Positions 9,515-20,900 of a stretch of DNA of 64,000 nucleotides are shown here, piece by piece. Origin of the DNA: Myxococcales bacterium. Its GTDB lineage: Bacteria; Myxococcota_A; Polyangia; Haliangiales; Haliangiaceae. A model generated the notes under the pieces. That model saw only the letters and a program-made list of their open reading frames with translations, had not been told where the DNA came from and made no database searches. Position 1 is the stretch's first letter. Each line of letters starts with the position of its first letter. The stretch is from positions 28,524 to 92,523 of the forward strand of contig CANKMW010000026.1 in the NCBI GenBank assembly GCA_947483555.1, written 5' to 3'. Position numbers and translations under genes: made by a program.

Positions 9515-10372
9515 TTAGTAGCGATACGCGAGCTCGAGCGTGCCGCGGGCCACGAACGGATCGCCGACCACGGGCACCGCGAGCTGGGTCGAGACCGAAT
9601 AGCGTCCGTGGCCCAGCTCGGCGAGCGCGTAGGGCACCACGCGATCGGCGCCGCCGGCGGCCAGCGCCGCGGCGTAGGTCGCGCCGACGCCGGCGCGCAG
9701 GCGCGGCGCCAGCACGGCGGTGGCGCTGGCGTCGACCGCGAGCTCCTCGGGGTTCATCGGATCGACCAGCGGCCACAGCGTCGCCTGGTGCAGGTGCGCC
9801 GAGTGCTCGGCGCCATCGCCGATCGCGCGCGCCCACACCACGGCGCCGGTGAGGCGAGCGCGGCCGGCGGAGACGCGGGCCCAGCCGCCGGCGGCGATCA
9901 TGACGTGACCCATGCCGCGGCCGGCGTCGCTGTCGCCGGTCGGCAACGAGATGGAGGCGGCGATGCCACCGCGGGCGCGGCCGCGACCCGGCACCAGATC
10001 CGCAGCCACGGCGACCAGCGCGTCACCAACGCCGACACCCTCGGCGGCGACCCGGTAGGCCGGCAACCAGGCGCGGGCGCTGACGCGACGCCAGCCACCC
10101 TGAACGCCGACCCCGGCGCCCTGGTAGTCGCGGGCCTCGCCAGCGACCGAGCCCGACCCGACGACCAGCGTGCTGGTGGCGCCGAGCCACCACGGACGCG
10201 GCCGGGCGTGGTGACCGTGGTGACCGTGGTGTCCGGCGCCGTGGTGCGCATGCTCGCCGGCTGCCGCCTCGTCGTCGGGCAGGTCGACGTGGCAGTGCTG
10301 GGCGCGGGCGCGCGCCGCCATCGCCGTCATCATGGCCAGCGTGACCAGCACGATGGCCGGCCCGCGCGACAC
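9515..10372 (-). CDS. Outer-membrane-type protein with His-rich N-terminus
   Basis: 285 residues from GTG 10372, two nt after the stop of the upstream gene. A signal peptide (VSRGPAIVLVTLAMMTAMAA, then RARAQ) precedes a His cluster (HCHVD, then HAHHGAGHHGHHGHH, residues 26-52). The rest has the alternating pattern and C-terminal aromatic residue (LELAYRY) of an outer-membrane beta-barrel. The His run suggests binding of Ni, Co, Zn or Cu, but no transporter family was recognised. The coupled upstream gene is CobS-like, so a cobalt connection is possible but unproven. Confidence 0.6.
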   Translation of the reverse strand: MSRGPAIVLVTLAMMTAMAARARAQHCHVDLPDDEAAAGEHAHHGAGHHGHHGHHARPRPWWLGATSTLVVGSGSVAGEARDYQGAGVGVQGGWRRVSARAWLPAYRVAAEGVGVGDALVAVAADLVPGRGRARGGIAASISLPTGDSDAGRGMGHVMIAAGGWARVSAGRARLTGAVVWARAIGDGAEHSAHLHQATLWPLVDPMNPEELAVDASATAVLAPRLRAGVGATYAAALAAGGADRVVPYALAELGHGRYSVSTQLAVPVVGDPFVARGTLELAYRY

Positions 10373-10374
10373 GG

Positions 10375-11112
10375 TCAGCGTCCGCTCGTGTGGATGAACG
10401 GCGAACCGGTCGCCGGTTCGGCGGCGGCCAGGCCGACCAGCGCGACCAGCTCGACGACCGCGGCGATGGCCGCCAGGCTGTCGCCGGCGAGCTCGCGATC
10501 GAGGATCTGCACGCCGAGGCCCAGCCCGACCGCGATCACGAGCACGGCGAACGTGAGGGCGACGCCGGCGCCGCCCGCGATCATGACCGCCACGATCAGG
10601 ACCACCGCGCTCGCCGCCGCCAGCTCGACCCACGACACGGTACCGACCACGAACGTCCGGCCGCGACCGGGCGGGGCGACGTCGCCGAGGCGTTGCAGGC
10701 CGACCGCCGCCCAGCGGCCCGCGGCGGTGGCGAGCACGAGGGCGCCCAGCCAGAGCCGAGGCGCGATCGACCACACCGCGACCACGCGGCCGAGCACGGT
10801 GCCGCCCACGACCAGCGTCGCCCAGCGGGCGCCGAGCCAGCGCTCGCTGACGGCGTGCAACCCGCGCTCGACCACGGCGGCGCCGAGCACGATCGTCATG
10901 ATCACGGTGACCAGCCCGCTCACCGCCGGCGCCACGCCGATGGCCGCGATCATCCGACCGGCGAGCCACGCCGCGGCCCCGACCGCGATGCCGGTGGCGA
11001 CCACCAGCGCGGCCGGCCATGGCGCTGGCCCGACGTCGCCCTCGGGCACGATGGTGACCCGGCCGACCTGGCCCCAGGCGTCGCGCAGCAGGTTGCGGGA
11101 GGGCGCGCTCAC
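10375..11112 (-). CDS. CobS-like integral membrane protein lacking the acidic motif
   Basis: 245 residues, about six or seven hydrophobic segments, GTG start with AAGGAG 5 nt upstream. The layout follows cobalamin-5'-phosphate synthase CobS: ALVVATGIAVGAAAWLAG early; LGAAVVERGLH where CobS has TGGLHLDG; ATAAGRWAAVGLQRLG matching the GRW block; and ELAGDSLAAIAAVVELVALV matching GGLTGDTLGAxxE near the C-terminus. The Asp-rich DGLADTADG metal site and roughly the next 20 residues are absent. It is therefore either a catalytically dead paralogue or a different membrane protein. Homology is judged by eye, so moderate confidence. Confidence 0.5.
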   Translation of the reverse strand: MSAPSRNLLRDAWGQVGRVTIVPEGDVGPAPWPAALVVATGIAVGAAAWLAGRMIAAIGVAPAVSGLVTVIMTIVLGAAVVERGLHAVSERWLGARWATLVVGGTVLGRVVAVWSIAPRLWLGALVLATAAGRWAAVGLQRLGDVAPPGRGRTFVVGTVSWVELAAASAVVLIVAVMIAGGAGVALTFAVLVIAVGLGLGVQILDRELAGDSLAAIAAVVELVALVGLAAAEPATGSPFIHTSGR

Positions 11113-11229
11113 GTCTCCTTTATATACCCGCTTCCGGGTCGACCGCAGCGTCGGCCTCGAGCCGGACCTCGGCGCTCACGAACCCGAGTCACGGGTGGTG
11201 CCCGAGAGCGGTTGGGGTACATTGCGCCG

Positions 11230-12569
<1,340 letters not shown>

Positions 12570-12573
<4 letters not shown>

Positions 12574-13331
12574 AAGCGTGGCTGCAGCGGCACGGCGAGT
12601 CGGTGATCGCACCGGTGGTGCTGGCCTCGCTGTACGCCGTGCTCATGCTCACGTCGCAGGCCGGCCGCACGGCGGAGATCGTGGCGGCGATGTTCTTCGT
12701 CGCGATCATCGGCCTGTACTTCGGCGTGCGTCGCCTGCGCGTGCACGCGTCGGCGAGCCGGCTGGCGGCGATCGGCAGGCCCGACCAGCTGCTCGAGCTG
12801 GTGGCGCGCGAGCTGCCGCGGCGCTTGACCGCCGGCACGCGGGCACCGATCCACGTCTTCGCGGCGATGGCCCACAACCTGCTCGGCGAGTTCGCGGCGG
12901 CGCGGCGCTCGCTGGATGACGCCGGCATCGTGCCCGGCACCAAGGCCCTGCGCAGCTGGCAGTTCCTGTGGGCGGTCGCCGACGTCCACACCCGGACCGC
13001 GAGCGGCGACGCCGAGGGGGCGCGACGGACCTACGCCCGCGCGATCCAGCCGTTTCGTGGCATCGCGGTCGGCGGCGTCGAGCTGATGGCGATCGAGGCC
13101 GACGCCCGCATCCGGCTCGCCGACGGCAAGGCCGCCGAGGCCCGCGAGCTGGTGGCGCCGATGGTCAAGGACATCCGGCTCGGACCCGCGGCGCGCGGCC
13201 AGCTCCACGCCCTGATCTCGCGCGCCGCCGCCGCCGCCGGCGACGACGCCGCCGCGACCGCCCACGCCGACCAGGCGCGGGCGCTGGCGCCGCGCTGCGC
13301 GCTGGTCGCGGTCGCGCCGGCCTCGCCGTGA
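12570..13331 (+). CDS. Membrane-anchored TPR-like protein, unknown role
   Basis: 253 residues, GTG start overlapping the DAHP synthase stop. Two hydrophobic helices occupy residues 12-50 (VIAPVVLASLYAVLMLTS and IVAAMFFVAIIGLYFGV). A soluble all-alpha region follows with repeated A-x3-G/A spacing (LLGEFAAARRSLDDAGI, SGDAEGARRTYARAI, LADGKAAEARELV, AGDDAAATAHADQARAL), consistent with TPR-like repeats. Both ends overlap neighbours by 4 bp, making a three-gene operon with the DAHP synthase and the epimerase. A scaffold role is a guess. Confidence 0.75.
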
Positions 13332-14224
13332 CCCGCTGGGTGATCATCGGCGCCGGTTACACCGGCGAGCGGGTCGCGAGGTTGCTGTGCACGCGCGGCG
13401 ACGACGTCACGGTCACGCGGCGCACGACGGAGGGTGCGGCGGCGGCCGCGCTCAGCACCGGGGCTCGGGGCGTCGCCGTCGACCTGGCGACGGCGACGAT
13501 CGACGAGGTCGCCACGATGATCGGACGTGGCGGTACGGGCGCGGTCATCGCCGTGACCGCGCCGCCGTCGGACCCGGACGGGGCCGCCGAAGAGCGCCTG
13601 GCGGCGGCGGCGCTTCGCGCTGGTGCCCACCGCCTCGTGTACGTGTCATCGACTGGCGTCTACGCCGCCGCGAGCGGCGCCTGGGTCGACGAGGACTTCG
13701 CGATCGCGCCGATCACCGCCGCTGGCCGCGCCCGACTCGCCGCCGAGACTGCCCTCGCCGCCGGCCCGGTGCCATGCGTGCGCCTGCGGGCCGCCGGCAT
13801 CCACGGCCCGGGGCGCGGCGTGCTGGCGCGCCTGCGCGCCGGCACCTACCGCATCGTCGGCCCCGGCGACACCCAGGTCAGCCGCGTGCACGTCGACGAT
13901 CTGGCGGCCACGGTGGTGCTGGCCGGCGACGCCGCGGCCCCGGGGCCGGTCTACAACGTCGCCGACGACGACCCGTGCACGTCGAACCAGCTGGCGGCCG
14001 CGGTCGCGGCGGAGTTGCACCTCCCGATGCCGCCTTCGGTTCCGCTCGAGCAGGTCGACGCCGAGATCGCCGCCATGTTCACCGCCGACCGCAAGATCGA
14101 CAACCGTCGCCTCAAGCGGGAGCTGGCCTGGGAGCCGCGCTACCCGTCGTGGCGGATGGTGCTCGCCGACGAGGTGCAGGTCGCGGTCAAGGCACCCGAT
14201 CGAGCTCGGCCAGGATCTGGTTGA
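13328..14224 (+). CDS. NAD-dependent epimerase/dehydratase-like protein (atypical SDR)
   Basis: 298 residues from GTG 13328, overlapping the preceding gene by 4 bp. A Rossmann motif opens the protein (VIIGAGYTGERVARLL), followed by LVYVSSTGVYAA near 100 and a substrate region LRAAGIHGPGRGVL. The usual SDR catalytic YxxxK is not evident; the equivalent stretch reads AAGRARLAAE. This is what the YeeZ/YfcH-type atypical SDRs show, so an active dehydrogenase is doubtful. The 3' end overlaps the convergent response-regulator gene by 38 bp. Confidence 0.8.
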   Translation: MTRWVIIGAGYTGERVARLLCTRGDDVTVTRRTTEGAAAAALSTGARGVAVDLATATIDEVATMIGRGGTGAVIAVTAPPSDPDGAAEERLAAAALRAGAHRLVYVSSTGVYAAASGAWVDEDFAIAPITAAGRARLAAETALAAGPVPCVRLRAAGIHGPGRGVLARLRAGTYRIVGPGDTQVSRVHVDDLAATVVLAGDAAAPGPVYNVADDDPCTSNQLAAAVAAELHLPMPPSVPLEQVDAEIAAMFTADRKIDNRRLKRELAWEPRYPSWRMVLADEVQVAVKAPDRARPGSG

Positions 14225-14573
14225 CCGTCGCCGCCAGCTGCGGACCACGCACCGGCTTGGTCACATAGGCGACCACGCCCAGCGAGGTGGCGCGATCGAC
14301 GTCGCCCTTCCCGCTCTCGGTCGAGATGACGATCACCGGCAGCCGCCGCGGCAACGCCGCCAGATGCTCGAGGAACGTGAAGCCGTCCATGACGGGCATG
14401 TTGATGTCGAGCAGCACCAGATCGAAGGGCTCGCGGGCCAGGAGAGCGAGGGCCTGCGCGCCGTGCTCGGCCTCGGCGAAGGCCAGGCCCGGGATCCGGC
14501 GCAAGGTCAGGGCGAGGAGCTGGCGCATCGTCGGCGAGTCCTCGACGACCAGTGCGCGCCGCGCGGTGCTCAT
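14187..14573 (-). CDS. Single-domain response regulator (CheY-like)
   Basis: 128 residues, receiver domain only. The acidic pair is in LVVEDSPTMRQ, the phospho-acceptor is Asp56 in LLDINMPVMDG, the conserved Ser/Thr is in VIVIST and Lys in VTKPV. The start at 14573 is fixed by a strong ribosome-binding site (AGGAGG, about 4 nt upstream); the earlier in-frame ATG lacks one. The GAF and DUF4388 genes lie upstream on the same strand, so the three probably form one signalling unit. Without an output domain it must act by protein contact. Confidence 0.92.
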   Translation of the reverse strand: MSTARRALVVEDSPTMRQLLALTLRRIPGLAFAEAEHGAQALALLAREPFDLVLLDINMPVMDGFTFLEHLAALPRRLPVIVISTESGKGDVDRATSLGVVAYVTKPVRGPQLAATVNQILAELDRVP

Positions 14574-14630
14574 GATTCCTCCTTCACGGTCACGGCCCTC
14601 GATCATCGTGGCACAACCTGGCCGGTCACG

Positions 14631-15836
14631 TCAGCGCGCGCGGCTGATGTGACGGCGCAGGATCTCGTTCTCGATGGCGAGCCCGAACTGTCCGCACGCG
14701 ATCTCGAGGAGATCGACGTTGCCGATCGACTCCGCGCGCGTGCCGTTGTCGGCGTAGATGACGGCGATCAGTCGCCGGCCGCGCACCGGGAATAGCAGGC
14801 CGTGCCCCGACGCCGGCATGCCGAGCATGCCCGGCAGCGGCTCGGGAAGCTGCACCCGGTCCCAGTCGATCGTCTGTGGGTCCTCGAGCCTCATGCAGTC
14901 CGCGAAGCCGCCGCCGGGATCGTAGGTGAGCGTGAGGCGGTGGGTGGTGTCCGACAGGAGCTCGCGGTCGCGGGCCCTCCCGAACGCGGTCAGCACGACC
15001 ATCGTGTCACGCCGAGCGGTGAACAAGATCCCGCGATCGGCCGCCTGAGCGACGATGCCCATCAGATTGAGCGACAAGCGCGAAGACGCCAGGCCGGACC
15101 GGATGTCGCGCAGCAGCTCGCGCACGTGCGCCAGCGTCGGCCCCGGCGCCGGGCTCTCGACTCCGACCTGGGGTGCAACCGGGGCGGGCGGCGCCGGAGG
15201 CGGCGGCGATTCCGGAGCCACCCGCGGGCGTTCCGGGGGGGGCGTGTCGATCACGGCTTTCGGGCCCTGCTTGGCGGCGAAGCGCGCCGTTGCTGCCGCC
15301 GCCTCCTTCGTCAGCGACGGCCGACTGTCCCGCGTCCGCTCATCGGACAACCGCAGCGCCTCCATCAGCACGACCTGCGTGTCCATGTCGACCTGCAGCA
15401 CGACCTCGTTGGGCGCGAACAGGAGATCGGGGTCATAGCGGACTTCCTCGACCACGAAGCGGAAGGTGCCGCGCTGCCATGACAGCAGCTCGAACACCGT
15501 CTGCTCCATCTTGTTGGCGACCGCCTGGCGCAGGCTGTCGCGCGTCACCGCGGAGATCGAGAGCAGGATCTGCCCCAGGGTTCGGGCCGCGTGCTCGCGT
15601 TCGTGCATCGATCGCGCCCGGGCCACGTCGCCAGAGCTCACCTTGCCGCTCTGCTGCAGCAGATCGACCACCGGCGGCGAGGTCGGACACCAGGCGCTGG
15701 CCATGCGGCCGTTGTGGAACGAGACATAGGCGGTCTCGTCGTCGCGCTCGAGGTACAGCGTCCCCGAGCGTCCGCTCAGGTGAAGGAACTGCAGGAGATC
15801 GGGGAACGAAACGTCGCGAAGGTTGCCCCAGATCAT
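14631..15836 (-). CDS. DUF4388 (PATAN-type) protein with C-terminal GAF-like region
   Basis: 401 residues. The first 100 residues (IWGNLRDVSFPDLLQFLHLS, then SGTLYLERDDETAYVSFHNG) match the DUF4388 pattern, common in myxobacterial signalling proteins. A second helical part (LGQILLSISAVTRDSLRQAV) follows, then a Pro-rich linker near 205-240 and a C-terminal region resembling a GAF fold (GHGLLFPVRGRRLIAVIYAD, FGLAIENEILRRH). It begins 4 nt after the GAF gene stops. It probably works as an adaptor for the CheY-like regulator 57 bp downstream. Confidence 0.8.
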   Translation of the reverse strand: MIWGNLRDVSFPDLLQFLHLSGRSGTLYLERDDETAYVSFHNGRMASAWCPTSPPVVDLLQQSGKVSSGDVARARSMHEREHAARTLGQILLSISAVTRDSLRQAVANKMEQTVFELLSWQRGTFRFVVEEVRYDPDLLFAPNEVVLQVDMDTQVVLMEALRLSDERTRDSRPSLTKEAAAATARFAAKQGPKAVIDTPPPERPRVAPESPPPPAPPAPVAPQVGVESPAPGPTLAHVRELLRDIRSGLASSRLSLNLMGIVAQAADRGILFTARRDTMVVLTAFGRARDRELLSDTTHRLTLTYDPGGGFADCMRLEDPQTIDWDRVQLPEPLPGMLGMPASGHGLLFPVRGRRLIAVIYADNGTRAESIGNVDLLEIACGQFGLAIENEILRRHISRAR

Positions 15837-15840
15837 CGCA

Positions 15841-16545
15841 TCACCTCCCGCCCGAGCCCTTGAGCAGATCCATCAACCCTTCGAGGGTGCGGAGCTTTCG
15901 GGTCCGTTCCTGGAAGATGCGCGCGGCCAGGAGCGCCGAGGCGGCGTGCGCGGCCATGACGTCGAGCAGCTCGCGATCCTCGGCCCCGACGCCGCCCTTC
16001 TGGGGCAAGAGTCCGAGGATCACCAGCATACCCAGGACCTGGCCCTGCGCCGACAGCGGCACCGCGACCAACGCCGCCGAGCCGTCTGCCATGCCTACTC
16101 GCACCACTCCGTCGACGAGGCCGGCGTCGACCGAGGCGTCGCCGCCCGGGTACCGGTCGCCGGTGAACGGCGAGGCGAGGCCCTCGCTACGTGCCACGAT
16201 CTCCATGGTCCCGGTGTCGTCGTCGCGAACCAGCAGCGCGTACCGCTGGGCGCCCAGCAGGTTGATCGCGATCTCGCAGATCGCGCGCTTGACGTCCTCG
16301 AACTCGAGCGACGCATGGAGCTGGAAGGTGGCGACGTAGAGATTGGCGAGCTGCGCCGCCTGGTGCTCGGTAGTCTGCAGGAGCTCCTGCAGATCGCGGG
16401 AATCGGCTTCGAGCCCGGCGACTCGCCGGGTCAGGGCCGCGGTCCCGCGCTCCGTGTCGGCACGGAGGTCGACGAGCAACTGCCGGAGTTGCTCGACCGC
16501 GGCGTCCGCGGCCTCGAAGGTCGGAGAATTGCGGGGTCTGGTCAC
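15841..16545 (-). CDS. GAF-domain sensor protein with coiled-coil N-terminus
   Basis: 234 residues from GTG 16545 (VTRPRNSPTFEAADAAVEQL). Residues 10-65 form heptad-like helices, followed by a GAF domain: LYVATFQLHASLEFEDVKRA, AQRYALLVRDDDTG, ALVAVPLSAQGQVLGMLVI and LDVMAAHAASALLAARIFQE. GAF domains bind small ligands or cofactors; none can be assigned here. It is the first gene of the GAF/DUF4388/CheY set. TAGAAT at 16588-16583 may be the promoter -10. The start could lie elsewhere in this frame, since the frame stays open upstream. Confidence 0.75.
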   Translation of the reverse strand: MTRPRNSPTFEAADAAVEQLRQLLVDLRADTERGTAALTRRVAGLEADSRDLQELLQTTEHQAAQLANLYVATFQLHASLEFEDVKRAICEIAINLLGAQRYALLVRDDDTGTMEIVARSEGLASPFTGDRYPGGDASVDAGLVDGVVRVGMADGSAALVAVPLSAQGQVLGMLVILGLLPQKGGVGAEDRELLDVMAAHAASALLAARIFQERTRKLRTLEGLMDLLKGSGGR

Positions 16546-16685
16546 GGCGAGCCGGCGCGGGTCTCCACGCGATCCCTGGGGCGATTCTACTGCAAGAACC
16601 CAACGACCTGCACGACCCGCCGCCGGGTTACCGCCGACGCGTGGCCTGACCTGGAATTGACGCCATCGCGCGCTATCATCGAGGC

Positions 16686-17384
16686 GTGGATCCGCGGCGC
16701 TTGTTTCCGTCCGTCCAGTGGATGCTGGCCTTCGTGCTGGTCGCCGACGCCGCCGTGCTGGGGACCATCGCCGCGGTGACCCGGCCCGGCGCCGAGGCCG
16801 CACCACGTCTGCCGCCGCCGACGGGCAAGGCGCCGGCCACCAAGCTGGCGGCGGCGCCGCCGCTCGATGCCAGCTGGGCGATGTGCTTCCACGACAAGAA
16901 GGACGTGTCGCGGGTCGCCATCACCTACCTCGACGCCGGCATCGACGCCAAGGTCACCGAGAGCGAGGTGCTGCGCTGGTTCGGCAAGCTCTCGTACGAC
17001 TCGATCGACGTCTGGAAGCTCGAGCACAAGGACGGCACCCGCCGCATCGCCTTCGAGCTCGACTGGACCAGGTGGCCAGGCCCGCCGAGCTGGGACGAGG
17101 TCACGCGCGGCTGGCGCGGTGACGACCTGTGCAGCGCGCTGCGCTTCGATCTGATCAAGCGCGGGGTCGGCCGGCCGCGCCCGGCCGCGGTCAAGGCGTC
17201 CCCCGATCCGGCGGTGCGCGGTCGCCACGACTTCGAGTTCTTCGACGAGCGTCGCGAGGATCGCTACGCCGACCGCGACCTCGCGGGCACGCTCGCCGAC
17301 GTCGTCGCTGCCGGCCGGGTGCCCGAGCTGTTGCAATGGACCCGGCCCGCCACCGCGGTCAGCAACGGCAAGCCGCCGCCGTGA
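16686..17384 (+). CDS. Membrane-anchored protein, function unknown
   Basis: 232 residues. GTG 16686 follows TATCAT by 6 nt. One N-terminal membrane helix (WMLAFVLVADAAVLGTIAAV) and an Ala/Pro linker precede a charged, mixed alpha/beta domain containing MCFHDKKDVSRVAITYLDAG and DSIDVWKLEHKDGTRRIAFE. No family was recognised. It overlaps the next gene by 4 bp (GTGA). Confidence 0.7.
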   Translation: MDPRRLFPSVQWMLAFVLVADAAVLGTIAAVTRPGAEAAPRLPPPTGKAPATKLAAAPPLDASWAMCFHDKKDVSRVAITYLDAGIDAKVTESEVLRWFGKLSYDSIDVWKLEHKDGTRRIAFELDWTRWPGPPSWDEVTRGWRGDDLCSALRFDLIKRGVGRPRPAAVKASPDPAVRGRHDFEFFDERREDRYADRDLAGTLADVVAAGRVPELLQWTRPATAVSNGKPPP

Positions 17385-17986
17385 CGATCCGCAAGCCGCG
17401 CCCCCGGCTGCACGTCCGCCTGCCGGCGGTGGTCGCCGCCGCGGTGGTGGCGACCGTGGTCGGGCTCGGGCTGGTCAGCGGCGGCGGACCATCCTACGGC
17501 GGTGCCATCCGCGATCAGCGCCGCGCCGTGACCCGCGCGCCCGCCTCGCCGCCCCGCCCGCCGGGCGGCGGCGAGGTGCTGCTGTGCGCGCGCGGCGCCA
17601 CCAGCTTCGCGAGCGCGGCGGCCGCGGCCGCGGGCGCGTCCCTGCGCCGCACCGACGGCGTGGTCGAACCGAGCGTGCTGGCGGCGGCCTCGAGCGCCGC
17701 CATCGAGGCCGGCCGCTGGGCCGAGATCGCCGCCGGTGGCCCGGCGCTGCCGCGACGCATGGGCCTGGTCGGTGGCGCCACCGTCGCGCCGCCCGAACAG
17801 CGCTGCGATGGCGGCCCCGCGTTCGCCCAGGCGCGGGTCAACGCACGCGCCGCGCTGCCGGCGACCCCGCCGCCACCCGCGATCAAGGCGCCGGCGAAGA
17901 AGCCGGCGAAGCCGTCGCGGCGGTTGTCGACGACGGCGACGACGGCGCGGAAACCGGCGCCGCCGGCGTCGACCAAGGTCCCGTGA
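17381..17986 (+). CDS. Membrane-anchored Ala/Pro-rich protein, function unknown
   Basis: 201 residues. One N-terminal helix (LPAVVAAAVVATVVGLGLV) is followed by a mainly Ala/Gly/Arg mature part with two Cys (LLCARGAT, EQRCDGG) and a Pro/Lys/Ala tail. Its last 104 bp overlap, on the opposite strand, the 3' end of the SEDS-transpeptidase gene; both proteins have low-complexity tails there. The start is coupled to the upstream gene. No function can be assigned. Confidence 0.6.
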   Translation: MTIRKPRPRLHVRLPAVVAAAVVATVVGLGLVSGGGPSYGGAIRDQRRAVTRAPASPPRPPGGGEVLLCARGATSFASAAAAAAGASLRRTDGVVEPSVLAAASSAAIEAGRWAEIAAGGPALPRRMGLVGGATVAPPEQRCDGGPAFAQARVNARAALPATPPPPAIKAPAKKPAKPSRRLSTTATTARKPAPPASTKVP

Positions 17987-20900
17987 AATAGTCGCTGATC
18001 GCGGCCAGGTAGTGGCGGGCCGCGATGGTCGCCGCGCTCTTGCCGATGCGCTCGAAGCGCAGCCCGAGCGTGAAGCGCTCGATGCCGCGCTCGGTCCGCA
18101 CGCCGAACGCGATCAGGAACAGACTGTCGTCGGGAACCGGCTGGCCGCAGGCCAGCCAGTACGGCTGATCCTCGGCTCGCTCCGGCCGCCCCGCGATGGT
18201 CTTGCGGGCGTTGGCGCGCGCGCACTTGGCGGCATCCTCGGCGACGTCGCCGAGCGAGTCGATGGTGCCGCTCTTGGCGCCATACAGGACGATGCGCGGA
18301 TCCTCGAGCAGCGGACGCATCGCGCGCGCCGCGGTGCCCCGGCCGCGGAACACACCACACAGGGCGCCGGCGGCGCCGCGCACGGTCCGATCGTGACCCT
18401 CGGCGCATGGCTCGGGGGCGACGCCGGCGACCGGGACCGGGAACCACGACGCCGCCAGGCGGAAGGTCCCGTCGGTGGCCGGATCGTAGACCACGCGCCC
18501 GAACGCGTCGGTGAGCTGGGCCAGCGAGCCGATCGAGTGCTTGCCCGAGCCGCGCAGGAACTGGAGATACTCGCGCATCGGCACGTCGGCGGGCCGCGGC
18601 TCCTCACCGTAGATCTCGAAGCGATCCGGCCCCAGCCCGACCAGGCGACGCAGCCGGGACGACGGCCGCGCGATCGGCAGCGCGCGCGCCGCGCAGACGT
18701 CGCCGCGGAGCTGCCGCGCGCAGGCGTCGGCGCCATCGATGCACAGCTCGCGGCCGATCAGGGCCTCGAAGCGGCGCCACATCGCGGTGCGGCGGAGGCC
18801 GGCGAGGATCACGCGCCGCGCCGTGATCACCGACGCGCCGTCGTAGCTGGTCTCCACCGGCTGGTCGTGGCCGCCGAGGTTGCGCGCCGTGACCTCGGCG
18901 AACGACAGCCGCCGGTCCCCGACCCGCAGCTCGCCGTCGGGCAGCGCGGTGCCGAGGATGCCGAGCGCCGCCATGAACCAGTTCGAGGACTCGGACAGGA
19001 ACCGGTAGACATCGACGTCGGCGGTCGGCTCGCCGCCACGCCACAGCTCGGTGGGCGGGCAGTGGCCGAGGATGGCGTGCGCCCCGCTGGCACAGCCGTG
19101 CCGCGGACTGGCCGCCAGCAGCAGCTGCGCGAGCTGATCGGGCGCCGCCAGCTCGACGGCGCGCGCCAGCAGCGGCTTGAGCGTCGAGCCCACCGCGATC
19201 GGCGCGTTCCACTCCACCTTCTCCGAGCTGTCTTCCTCGGCGACCGCCAGCAGCGCGCCGGTGCGCGGGTCGCGATTCTCGAGCACCCGCATCAGGTGCT
19301 GTTCGATCTCGGGCGTCGCCGGCGCGAACGCCGAGCTGGCCCGGCCGGGGACGAACTCACCCTGGGCGACGATCTCGCCGCTGTCGCCGCGCAGGAGCAT
19401 GAACTGGGCCTCGGTCGCCGGCACCGACTTCTCGGCGGCGATGCCGTCGAGCTTGAGCCACTCCACCGGGCGGGCGGCGATCAGCTCGGTGAGGTGACGC
19501 AACGCGATCGTGAGCTCGGGTTGCAGCGAGATCCGGCACTCGATGACGCCGTCGTAGGTGCTGCGCGCGCACACCTGCGGATTGAGCCCGACGTCGAGGC
19601 TGCGCCCGCCGGCCTCCGCGAGTGGCTCGCTGGCCCGCGCCGCCGGCGGCTTCAGCGTGCCGCACAACGCCGCGCTCGCCGCCGCGTCACCGCCGCGCGC
19701 GATGCCGTCGGAGCGCGTCTGCTCGATCGCGTCGAGCGCGACCTGGACCCAGCCGTCGAGGCCCAGCGACATGCTCGGATCGACGCTCGACCAGCCCAGC
19801 TCGGGCAGATCGCCGCCCAGCACGTAGTGACGCCGGCGCGCGGCGCCCAGCGTGCGCACGTCGTCGGCGAGCAGCATGTCGACCGCGGTGTCCTCGCCGC
19901 CCCACTTGCGCGGTGGCCGGTACAGCCACAGGTTGCGCGACTCGCGACCGCCGATGACCAGCACCGCGATGCTCTCGAGCGGCAGCGGCACCGGTGCACC
20001 GGCGCTCGCCGGCTCGGTCAGCTTCCAGCCGCTGGGCTCGGCCTCGAGCACCTGCACCAGCTGGCGCGGCGGCAGCTTCTCGAACGTCCACACCGTGCCG
20101 CGGGCCTCGAGCGTGCCGCCGTCGCGCGCGATCTCGACGGTCAGATCGTCGGCGAGGCGGACCTTCTCGGCCGCGAACACGCCGGCCTGGGCGCGCGAGA
20201 CATCGACCTCGCCGGCACCGGGTCGGAGGCGCACGGTGACGTGACCGGCGATCAGCTCGCCCTTGTCGTGAGCCGCCACGCCCATCGGCCGCGCCACCAG
20301 CCGCACGCGCTGGCCGCGGAACGGGCGCCGATCCTGGCGCCGCAGGGCGCCCAGCGCGCCGCCGGGCAGCGCGACCTCGCACGCCGCGATCGCCTCGCCG
20401 CCCGACGTGCCGCTGCCCTGGCTGCCGGCGACCGGCCGCACGTCGAGGGTCACCTCGGGCCAGCCGAACGACCACCGCGCGCGGCAGGTCGGCGTGCCGT
20501 CGTCGTCGCCGCGCTCGAACCGCCAGCGGGCGTCGCCGCGCTGGCAGGTGCGGCCGCGGGGATCGGCGAGGAAGCGGCGGACCTCGGCGACCGCCTGCTC
20601 GCGGTCGGCGGTCCAGCGCGCCCGCAGCTGGCGGTGGAAGCGGCGCGAGGTGTCGTCGATCGGTTCCCCGAGCAGCTCGGTCGGCACCAGGGCCGCCGGG
20701 TCCGCGCTGCGAACCTCGTCCGCTCTGCACTGGAGGCGCGAGGCGTAGTCGGCGGCGTGGCCGAGGCCCTCGAAGCCATGGGCGACATCGCCGGCGGCGT
20801 CGACGGGATCGGGCCGCTCGAGGGCGAAGCGCGACGCGCGCGCGATGAGGGCGACACCCGCGACCGCGACCAGGGCGGCGACCGCGACCGCGAGGCGGCG

